This document shows, piece after piece, positions 32,600 to 38,130 of a stretch of DNA of 38,130 bases (position 1 is its first letter; every line of letters starts with the position of its first letter). Both the position numbers and the translations under genes were made by a program. The notes under the pieces were generated by a model. It did no database searches and was not told the DNA's origin. It saw nothing but the letters and a program-made list of their open reading frames with translations. Source of the DNA: Pirellulaceae bacterium (GTDB lineage: Bacteria; Planctomycetota; Planctomycetia; Pirellulales; Pirellulaceae); the NCBI GenBank assembly GCA_030681235.1, contig JAUXWY010000470.1:1-38130 (forward strand). Direction: 5' to 3'.

Positions 32600-33307
32600 T
32601 CAGTCTTCGGACCTGATCGTCCAACTCTCGGTCTCAAGTCCAGGAGCCGGCTTAGCCTCCACGGGACCGGAAAAGTCCATAAACTGTGGAGGCTCGACCA
32701 AACCCGGTGGCGACGCTCTGAAAGTCGCTTGCACGATCGTTACCGAAGCTTGGCCCAATACGGAAGATTCATCGGCCAACAATTTGGGAGCCCGGCTATT
32801 GGCAACTGCAGGTTCACCCTGCGGCGCGAGCGAAACATGTGGGGCCGCGACCTTGGTTCTTGCCGCTCGCGGAGCCAACTCCACATACGAAACAAACAAT
32901 CCGCTTTGAACTTCTTCGCCCTGCATGTTGAATAAGGACTTTTTCCAAGTCACCTTACCAGCCGATCGACCGCCGCTGGCCAACTCAATCACTTCGGTCA
33001 CGGCGTAGACAGTATCCCCAATATGGACCGGATGCAGAAATTTCCATTGATCGACCGAGACCAGCGCCAGCGTTCGCACCGCAGGCGCCGTTGTTGATAG
33101 TCCGGCCGCCCAAGCCAATCCCATCAAACCATGCATCAGTGGCTGCTTGAATCGGCTCTTTGACGCGTAATCGTGATCGACGTGCGCGCGGTCAAAGTCT
33201 CCCGTCATCCCGGCAAAAATGATGACATCTGATTCGGTGACGGTCCGCCGGGAGGATGTCCATTTTTGGCCAACGCTCAAGTCGTCAAAATAGAGCACGG
33301 AACTCAT
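32600..33307 (-). CDS. MaoC-like (R)-specific enoyl-CoA hydratase/dehydratase with C-terminal tail
   Basis: Hotdog-fold hydratase. The hydratase-2 signature is FAGMTGDFDRAHVDHDYASKSRFKQP spread over residues about 31-56, with catalytic Asp (GDFD) and His (AHVD), followed by MHGLMGLAWAAGL. The main domain ends near residue 150. A tail of about 85 residues rich in Ala, Pro and Ser follows, with no family resemblance. The ATG at 33307 is the only good start; the ribosome site is weak. From the family, the substrate is probably a 3-hydroxyacyl-CoA or -ACP. It is isolated, with the tRNA behind it and a 284-base divergent gap in front. Confidence 0.88.
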   Translation of the reverse strand: MSSVLYFDDLSVGQKWTSSRRTVTESDVIIFAGMTGDFDRAHVDHDYASKSRFKQPLMHGLMGLAWAAGLSTTAPAVRTLALVSVDQWKFLHPVHIGDTVYAVTEVIELASGGRSAGKVTWKKSLFNMQGEEVQSGLFVSYVELAPRAARTKVAAPHVSLAPQGEPAVANSRAPKLLADESSVLGQASVTIVQATFRASPPGLVEPPQFMDFSGPVEAKPAPGLETESWTIRSED

Positions 33308-33591
33308 TTACCGAAATGCCTGGTTTGTAAAAATAATGGGAATGGGCCGCTCAAGGCGAAAAGAATAACCTGGACAATAGAAACATCCAATGGCAGAATA
33401 GGCAAATTGGGCGATGAATTCAACAAATATCGCTCCGAAAGCCGAGCAATCCTGTCACCGTCGCGGTCCGTTGGCTTCAATTCCGGGTTTCTGTAGATCA
33501 GACTAACGGGCGGAGTCGGCCCGGTCCGGCGCGTCCCCCACGTCACCCTTCCCTTCCTCTCACCCGCCATCCTTCCTGAAAGTCGTTACCC

Positions 33592-34635
33592 ATGACCAGT
33601 CACCCCAAATATCGATCCGTGATTGTTATACTCGCTGCTTGTTTCATGTTTCTCGGTAATCTGTCGATCGCCTCGGCGAATGAATCGGCGAATGCGTCGA
33701 CTCCCTCGGATGAAACGGGAGCCGATTTTGTGAAAGACGTGGTCCCAATCTTGGCGGAGAAATGCCTGCGCTGCCACCAAGCCGATCGAGCCGAAGGGGA
33801 CTTTCGCGTCGATGATGCCACGACTCTGGCAGGGTATGTAATCGGTGGGAAACTGGATGAAAGTCAACTTTGGACGGAACACTTGGCCCAAGACGCATCG
33901 AATCCCATGCCGCCCGAAGATGAAAACGAAGCACTGAGTGAATCGGAACTCGCCACGATCAAAGCTTGGATCGAAGGCGGTGCCGCGATCTCCGACCAAG
34001 TCAATTGGAGGAAAGCCAAGGCCAGCGAAAGCAAACTTCAGGAAATCAACGACGTGGGTAGCCTGTTGTGGATTATCCTCGGTCGGATGCATCCCGCTGT
34101 GCTGCACTTTCCTGTTGCTTTGTTAAGTGTCGCTGCACTATTCGCAGTGTTCGCGTTCGGGAACCCACACATGGACAAAGCCGCGATGTACTGTTTGTTC
34201 TTGGGAATGCTTGGGGCCTGCGTGGCCGCCGTATCGGGCTGGGGTTTCGCCGAGCACGAGGAATGGGGTGCTTGGACCAGCGAAAAGTTTGGCGATCTCA
34301 AGTACATGCATCGATGGGGCGGGATCTCCGTCGCGGCCATGAGCGTCATCGTTTTTGCCTTGGCCTTTTTTACCCGGATGAGCGCGGACCGCAGCCAATT
34401 GTGGTGGAAGCTAGGCGTGGTCTTGGTCGCAGGTTTAGTCGGCTTTGTTGGGCATTTGGGCGGAAAGTTGACCCACGATGATCTATACACAGAACCGCTA
34501 AATCGCCTGCAGGAACTGCTGTCGAAACCCGCTGACAAGGGTCCAACCGATCCGACCGATCCGACCGATCCGACCGATCCGACCGATCCGACTGATCCGA
34601 CCGATCCGACTGATCCGACCGATCCCAAACTCTAG
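33592..34635 (+). CDS. Planctomycete-type cytochrome c domain fused to DUF2231-like membrane domain
   Basis: A signal peptide (residues about 8-29, VIVILAACFMFLGNLSIASA) precedes a c-type haem domain with CLRCH at 58-62 (Cys58, Cys61, His62) and the GDFRVDDATTLAGYVIGGK and NPMPPEDENEALSESELATIKAWIEGGA blocks of planctomycete PSCyt1-type domains. From about residue 155 there are four hydrophobic segments with His residues (MHPAVLHFPVAL, YMHRWGG, GFVGHLGGKLTH), matching DUF2231-like membrane proteins and offering possible haem ligands. The end is a nine-copy Thr-Asp-Pro repeat. It probably acts in electron transfer at the membrane. Its TAG overlaps the csrA stop on the other strand. Confidence 0.92.
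   Translation: MTSHPKYRSVIVILAACFMFLGNLSIASANESANASTPSDETGADFVKDVVPILAEKCLRCHQADRAEGDFRVDDATTLAGYVIGGKLDESQLWTEHLAQDASNPMPPEDENEALSESELATIKAWIEGGAAISDQVNWRKAKASESKLQEINDVGSLLWIILGRMHPAVLHFPVALLSVAALFAVFAFGNPHMDKAAMYCLFLGMLGACVAAVSGWGFAEHEEWGAWTSEKFGDLKYMHRWGGISVAAMSVIVFALAFFTRMSADRSQLWWKLGVVLVAGLVGFVGHLGGKLTHDDLYTEPLNRLQELLSKPADKGPTDPTDPTDPTDPTDPTDPTDPTDPTDPKL
34546..34626 (+). repeat. Nine-copy 9-bp repeat encoding (Thr-Asp-Pro)n
   Basis: Nine consecutive copies of a 9-base unit (ACC/ACT GAT CCG/CCC) encode 27 residues of TDP immediately before the last two codons of the cytochrome protein. Units differ only by ACC/ACT and the last CCC. As each unit is nine bases, gain or loss keeps the frame. 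Confidence 0.95.
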
Positions 34636-34829
34636 GTCGTTCCGCTGTCAGTGACGGAGCGCTGTTCGGACGGCGCTTCGCTTGTCGCCAGCTCTTCGCG
34701 GATGACAGCGAAATCACGCGGTGCTTCGATCCCTAATCGCACCGTGCCACCTTGAAATCGCACCACCGTGACAACGATGTCGTTGCCGATCAAGATCCGT
34801 TCGCCAGGCTTTCGACTTAGTACCAACAT
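34632..34829 (-). CDS. csrA: Carbon storage regulator CsrA
   Basis: Small homodimeric RNA-binding protein that blocks or stabilises mRNAs at GGA motifs. The family opening MLVLSRKPGERILIGNDI is intact, with VRLGIEAPRDFAVIREEL as the C-terminal binding strand, including the conserved Arg44 region. The 65 residues match normal length. A GGGAG site lies six bases before the ATG. The stop overlaps that of the cytochrome gene on the opposite strand through the sequence CTAG. A divergent gap with a nine-base inverted repeat lies upstream. No flagellar or fliW gene is nearby, so this copy is probably a stand-alone regulator. Confidence 0.97.
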   Translation of the reverse strand: MLVLSRKPGERILIGNDIVVTVVRFQGGTVRLGIEAPRDFAVIREELATSEAPSEQRSVTDSGTT

Positions 34830-34883
34830 CTCACACTCCCGACCGCCAAAAATTACGCTATGATCATGCTACGGAACTTATCG

Positions 34884-34915
34884 ATCGACAGAGAATCTTG
34901 GCGGTGTCTGTCGAT
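34884..34915. promoter_or_regulatory. Nine-base perfect inverted repeat in the csrA divergent region
   Basis: ATCGACAGA (34884-34892) and TCTGTCGAT (34907-34915) flank 14 bases. The element lies midway between csrA (minus) and the DUF1992-like gene (plus), so it could be an operator for both or a leader hairpin. No promoter is clear around it. Confidence 0.45.
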
Positions 34916-34986
34916 AGTGACATCCTTGTCTCCAATAGCGTACGGGGGCTGAGGCCCAATATCAACAAGCATGATGGAAAATTCTT

Positions 34987-35190
34987 ATGCCCGACGTCGA
35001 TGGTCCCGAGATCTCTGAAAAGGCGTGGCAAATTTTAACCGAGTGCAAAATCCAAGCCGCCACCGAAGAGGGACAGTTCTTGGACCTCCCAGGGTTCGGC
35101 AAGCCATTGGCCTCGATCGACGAACAAGTGGAAGCCGAATTGCAGGAATTTCGGGCCAAACTCGCCGCCTTAGGAACTCCCCATGTCTAA
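34987..35190 (+). CDS. Small DUF1992-like protein
   Basis: A 67-residue protein with the core of DUF1992 (DnaJ homologue subfamily C28-like domain): helix SEKAWQILTECKIQAATEEGQ, then FLDLPGFGKPL, where the LPG-x-GKPL motif is diagnostic. The rest is a helix (DEQVEAELQEFRAKLAAL). Longer members carry about 100-130 residues, so this is a minimal copy. The function is unknown. It overlaps the start of the nitrilase-family gene by eight bases, and both probably share a transcript. Confidence 0.75.
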   Translation: MPDVDGPEISEKAWQILTECKIQAATEEGQFLDLPGFGKPLASIDEQVEAELQEFRAKLAALGTPHV

Positions 35191-36070
35191 TTCTTCGTCC
35201 GATTCCGTTCCAACGGCGACCGGCCATTCCTCTCCAATTCTCACGGTTTGTGGCGTTCAAATGGATGTCGCGTTCCGCCAACCGGACGTCAACCTTGTTC
35301 GAGTTCGTGAACAGGCCGCCGCTGCTGTAGGGCAAGGGGCTCGTTTGGTCGTCTTTCCCGAATGTGCGCTGACCGGCTACTGCTTCGAGACGTTGTCCGA
35401 CGCTCGGGCAGGTTCTCTAACGGCCGAATCTCCGGAGATCATCTCCCTGATTCAAATAAGTCGCGATCTGGGAGTTGCGCTGATGGTGGGCACCGCGTTT
35501 GCCGAATCCGACGGCACGCTACGCAACGCCGTACTGACATTCGACCGCGGACTTTGGATCGACACTTATTTCAAAGTCCATCTCCCGTTCATGGGTTTGG
35601 ATCGTTTTGTTCTTCCTGGCAACGTGGTTCACCAGCCGATTGAAATCGACGGCACTCGCGTGGGCATTCACATCTGTTACGAAGGTGGATTTCCCGAAGT
35701 CTCGCGATGTTTGACTTTGGCCGGAGCCGACCTGATTGTTCTCCCGACGAATTGGCCGCCTGGGTCCGGTGTCTCCTGCCGCGTGATTCCATCCTGCCGA
35801 GCATTGGAAAACCGGGTCTACTTCATGGCCGTCAACCGAGTGGGGACGGAAGGTAAGTTCACGTTCATCGGCAATAGCTCTTGGTGTCAGCCCAGCGGCG
35901 CCGAGATGGGTCGGCTTGCACCGGATGCCGAAGGTCTGTTGATTGCTCGCGTGGAAACCGCATTAGCTCGGCAGAAGCATCTGGTCATCGAACCTGGCGT
36001 GTACGAAATCAACCGCATTGCGGACCGCCATCCGGAGCTCTATCAAGCCGTAGTGGCGACAGTGCGATGA
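35183..36070 (+). CDS. Carbon-nitrogen hydrolase (nitrilase superfamily)
   Basis: Amidase or nitrilase-type enzyme of 295 residues. The catalytic Glu-Lys-Cys triad is visible: Glu60 in VVFPECALTGYCF, Lys131 in DTYFKVHLPFMG and Cys165 in GIHICYEGGFPEVSR. The first conserved strand (CGVQMDVAFRQPDVN) and NRVGTEGKFTFIGNSSWCQPSG fit the superfamily. The branch (omega-amidase, beta-ureidopropionase, N-carbamoyl hydrolase) cannot be fixed. The ATG lies within the DUF1992-like gene (eight-base overlap), and the stop overlaps the next ATG (ATGATGA), so three genes are translationally chained. Confidence 0.92.
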   Translation: MSNSSSDSVPTATGHSSPILTVCGVQMDVAFRQPDVNLVRVREQAAAAVGQGARLVVFPECALTGYCFETLSDARAGSLTAESPEIISLIQISRDLGVALMVGTAFAESDGTLRNAVLTFDRGLWIDTYFKVHLPFMGLDRFVLPGNVVHQPIEIDGTRVGIHICYEGGFPEVSRCLTLAGADLIVLPTNWPPGSGVSCRVIPSCRALENRVYFMAVNRVGTEGKFTFIGNSSWCQPSGAEMGRLAPDAEGLLIARVETALARQKHLVIEPGVYEINRIADRHPELYQAVVATVR

Positions 36071-37137
36071 TGAAGCGAAAGCTGCCGGGGCTTCACGTCG
36101 TGAATTGGTTTGGGCTCGACCGTTGGCACACGAATCTCGCCGTTGCGGTCTACACAGCTCTCTTGTTGGGAACAAGTGCAGGGTGTCGCGACGCCACACC
36201 GCTCCCACCGGGCCCTTTGCCAGCCCCGATTTCGACCACCCACCAGGGAGCAGCTCCCATCCGAGTTGTAGCGACCGTCGGCATGGTCGGAGACATGGTC
36301 CGTGCGATTGGCGGACAACACATTCAAGTGACGGTACTTTGTGGCCCCGGTGTGGACCCGCATTTGTTCAAGCCAACGCGCGATCATGTGGCCAAGTTAG
36401 TGGCGAGCGACTTGATCGTTTACGCGGGCCTGCATCTGGAAGGCAAGCTCAACGATCTGTTGTTGCGACTCTCGCACCAACATCCGATCTACGCCGTGGC
36501 TCAAGGCATTCCAGCGTCGCGGTTGTTGACAGCCGACGAATCGGTGGAACACTCGGCGACTCTCAGCACAGAAACAACACTAGAAATCTACGAAACTGCG
36601 GATCCACACGCCTGGATGGATGTCGCATTGTGGTCCGACGCAGCTCAGGGCGTCGCCGATTGTCTAAGCAAGTTCGATCCTCCACACGCTGCCGATTATC
36701 AAACCAATTTACGCCAATACCAAAGTCAGTTGCAAGAATTGCACGAATACGGAAAACGACGCTTGTCGGAAATACCTCCCGCCCAACGAATCCTAGTGAC
36801 TTCGCACGATGCCTTTCGTTATTTTGGCCGAGCCTACAACATTCGAGTCGAAGGGGTCCAAGGTCTTTCGACCGAGTCCGAAGCTGGGTTGCAACGGCTC
36901 AACGGACTAGTGCAACAATTGGTCGAGCAGCGCGTTCCAGCCGTGTTTGTTGAGTCGAGCATTTCCGCGAAAAACATGCGCGCGTTGATGGAGGGCGTTC
37001 GCGCCAGAGGCCATCAGATCTCGTTGGGCGGCGAGCTTCACGCCGACTCGCTGGGTCCGGTCGATTCGTCCGCCAGTACCTACCACGGAATGATGCTCCA
37101 CAACTTCGACACCATCGCCGACGCGCTCGGGAACTAA
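36067..37137 (+). CDS. Metal-binding lipoprotein, ABC transporter solute-binding family (ZnuA/TroA/MntA type)
   Basis: Cluster A-I metal-binding lipoprotein of 357 residues. The lipobox is GTSAGC at 35-40, Cys40 being lipidated. Probable metal ligands are His99 (GVDPHLFKP), His181 (ADPHAWMD), His247 (TSHDAFRYFG) and Asp327 (HADSLG), with VFVESSISAKNMR following the third. There is no His-rich loop of the ZnuA kind, so manganese, zinc or iron are all possible. The ATG at 36067 overlaps the nitrilase stop. No ABC permease or ATPase gene follows; the next gene is an RDD protein 200 bases on, so the transporter would have to be encoded elsewhere. Confidence 0.9.
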   Translation: MMKRKLPGLHVVNWFGLDRWHTNLAVAVYTALLLGTSAGCRDATPLPPGPLPAPISTTHQGAAPIRVVATVGMVGDMVRAIGGQHIQVTVLCGPGVDPHLFKPTRDHVAKLVASDLIVYAGLHLEGKLNDLLLRLSHQHPIYAVAQGIPASRLLTADESVEHSATLSTETTLEIYETADPHAWMDVALWSDAAQGVADCLSKFDPPHAADYQTNLRQYQSQLQELHEYGKRRLSEIPPAQRILVTSHDAFRYFGRAYNIRVEGVQGLSTESEAGLQRLNGLVQQLVEQRVPAVFVESSISAKNMRALMEGVRARGHQISLGGELHADSLGPVDSSASTYHGMMLHNFDTIADALGN

Positions 37138-37138
37138 A

Positions 37139-37183
37139 CAACCGTTTTCCCTGTTCCGAACCATTGGTGTGTCACAACGGTTG
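37139..37183 (+). terminator. Inverted repeat after the metal-binding lipoprotein gene
   Basis: CAACCGTT (37139-37146) and AACGGTTG (37176-37183) form a perfect eight-base inverted repeat with a 29-base loop, starting two bases after the stop codon. The loop holds a small ACCA-T-TGGT palindrome. No T-run follows, so termination is only a guess. Confidence 0.3.
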
Positions 37184-37337
37184 GCAGGCATTTGCCACAG
37201 AAATCTTGTCGCGGCGATGGTTGCCTGTGTAAAGTGAATTGCACCGACGGCAACGTATTCCATCTTGATTGGTTGTTGAACTGGCTTTATAACTCGCTGT
37301 GAACGGCTCCGGAAATTTCTTAAAACGAGGGAATAAA

Positions 37338-37862
37338 ATGTCGCAGAATCCTTATGCTCCGCCAAAATACGTGCCGCCTACTTTTTCACATACTGCCAAC
37401 GGAGAATTGGAACTGGCTTCGCTAGGACAGCGATTTGCCGGTGCTTTCTTAGATGGCCTCATCATGTTGGCGATCGTTTTCCCCCTTGGTTTTGGCTTGG
37501 GATTCGCCTTGGTCCTTAGCGGAATGGATCCCGAAGGCGTTCAGTTCTCCGTTCTGACCACCGTTGTGGGTGCGGCAATCGGAATTGGAGTATTTTTGGC
37601 TCTTAACGGCTACCTGCTGGCGTCTCGAGGCCAGACGATTGGCAAGTACGTCTTGGGCACTCAGATTCAATCCGATGATGGTCAATTGATGCCGTTTGGC
37701 TCCCTGATTTTAAAGCGCTACGTGCCTCTATGGGTGGTCTCACATATACCATGGGTTGGTGGTATTGTTTCTCTGGTCAATGCCCTCGTGATTTTTCGCG
37801 CGAATCGCAAATGCCTGCATGACGAGATTGCCGGAACCAAAGTCGTTGTGCTCCGCCAATAA
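37338..37862 (+). CDS. RDD-family membrane protein
   Basis: A 174-residue membrane protein with the RDD signature LGQRFAGAFLDGLI near residues 30-43 (Arg and Asp in the first helix) and about four hydrophobic segments (LIMLAIVFPLGFGLGFAL, LTTVVGAAIGIGVFLALN, VPLWVVSHIPWVGGIVSLV). GQTIGKYVLGTQI is the usual loop. RDD proteins are thought to be involved in ion or small-molecule transport, but few are characterised. The ATG at 37338 has GAGGG at a suitable distance; an upstream ATG at 37299 would add 13 residues without support. It is a single gene with non-coding sequence on either side. Confidence 0.88.
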   Translation: MSQNPYAPPKYVPPTFSHTANGELELASLGQRFAGAFLDGLIMLAIVFPLGFGLGFALVLSGMDPEGVQFSVLTTVVGAAIGIGVFLALNGYLLASRGQTIGKYVLGTQIQSDDGQLMPFGSLILKRYVPLWVVSHIPWVGGIVSLVNALVIFRANRKCLHDEIAGTKVVVLRQ

Positions 37863-38025
37863 TTTGGCGTTTCTAGAGTCGCGATCGATTGGTTTCACAA
37901 ATCAACAACGATAGAGACAGGTTTGAACGACCGACCCGACTTAGATTGGGTCAAAGACAATATAGCTGCTTAGGATTTGTCCTGAATTAAATTCCCGACT
38001 TGGGGGAACGTCCGAATTCGAAAAT

Positions 38026-38048
38026 CCGATACCCCATGGCGGTATCGG
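38026..38048. repeat. Stem-loop in 3' intergenic region
   Basis: CCGATACC (38026-38033) and GGTATCGG (38041-38048) form a perfect eight-base stem with a seven-base loop, about 165 bases after the RDD stop and just before the inverted repeat at the window end. It is followed by GTTTAG rather than a long T-run. Confidence 0.5.
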
Positions 38049-38066
38049 TTTAGCGAGCGCTGGTGT

Positions 38067-38130
38067 ACCGGCTTCAGCCGGCGAGTGGCTGAAAAAAGCG
38101 TTTCCACTGCACCCGCCGGCTGAAGCCGGT
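38067..38130. repeat. 17-bp inverted repeat pair at the window end (REP-like)
   Basis: ACCGGCTTCAGCCGGCG (38067-38083) and its exact reverse complement CGCCGGCTGAAGCCGGT (38114-38130) enclose 30 bases. Each arm is also nearly palindromic (CCGGCT-TC-AGCCGG), so it can form small hairpins by itself. The second arm ends exactly at the window edge and may continue. The remaining bases from 37863 to 38025 hold no gene I can support. Confidence 0.75.

Noticed and set aside
34546-34626. Possible CRISPR-like or minisatellite array
   Set aside because: Units are contiguous 9-bp codon repeats without spacers, so it is a coding repeat.
34038-34717. Minus-strand frames with repetitive Gly-Ser-Val or Asp-Arg-Ser sequences
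   Set aside because: They are reverse readings of the Thr-Asp-Pro coding repeat.

Overview
The window looks like ordinary chromosome from a planctomycete, probably a Pirellulales-like member of Planctomycetota. This is inferred from gene content: a membrane protein joining a planctomycete-type CxxCH cytochrome domain to a DUF2231-like domain, futalosine-pathway menaquinone genes, two GspE/PilB ATPases with PilT and an enlarged GspF, a membrane-anchored Ser/Thr kinase, a very large pseudopilin, and a four-ACT aspartokinase. No sequence search was possible. No phage, IS element, CRISPR array or rRNA was recognised.

Layout. Positions 1-2718 (+) hold the 3' part of an ApgM-type phosphomutase homologue (probably the 'proposed homoserine kinase' group) followed by aspartate kinase. 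From about 33.3 kb down to 2.7 kb nearly everything is on the minus strand. Read in the direction of transcription the order is: MaoC-like dehydratase; (a plus-strand tRNA-Gly interrupts); TerB-like protein and sugar-nucleotide epimerase; large pseudopilin and a small unknown; futalosine hydrolase and MqnD; PilB-like ATPase, PilT, a second PilB-like ATPase and GspF; Ser/Thr kinase, SixA, TIM-barrel isomerase and TrpC; a membrane coiled-coil protein and PtsI; a Wzy-like ligase with TPRs and a WecA/MraY-like transferase; a YkgJ-like protein, HisS, a small membrane protein and an RNA m5C methyltransferase; and finally a lipid cassette of FabZ, long ACP, FabZ-like paralogue and ketoacyl-ACP synthase. 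From 33.6 kb genes are mostly on the plus strand: the cytochrome/DUF2231 protein, csrA (minus, convergent), a DUF1992-like small protein, a carbon-nitrogen hydrolase, a metal-binding lipoprotein and an RDD membrane protein. The last 270 bases are non-coding and contain inverted repeats.

How the genes relate. The strongest functional groups are the type II secretion/type IV pilus motor block (20.4-26.6 kb, with a pseudopilin at 29-30.5 kb), the ACP-dependent lipid cassette (4.0-5.6 kb), and the exopolysaccharide pair (8.8-13.4 kb, plus the epimerase at 31 kb). PtsI without HPr or any EII lies in the same strand run as the phosphohistidine phosphatase SixA and a Hanks kinase, which suggests a regulatory rather than sugar-transporting phosphorelay.

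Most unusual items: a FabZ paralogue pair that aligns without gaps but in which one member has Tyr at the catalytic His position; an ACP with a long insertion; a roughly 55-residue hydrophobic insertion in GspF; a nine-copy Thr-Asp-Pro tail on the cytochrome protein whose stop codon overlaps that of csrA; and several perfect intergenic palindromes. I did not find a clearly new multi-gene system; the lipid cassette and the PtsI/SixA/kinase neighbourhood are the best candidates for follow-up.
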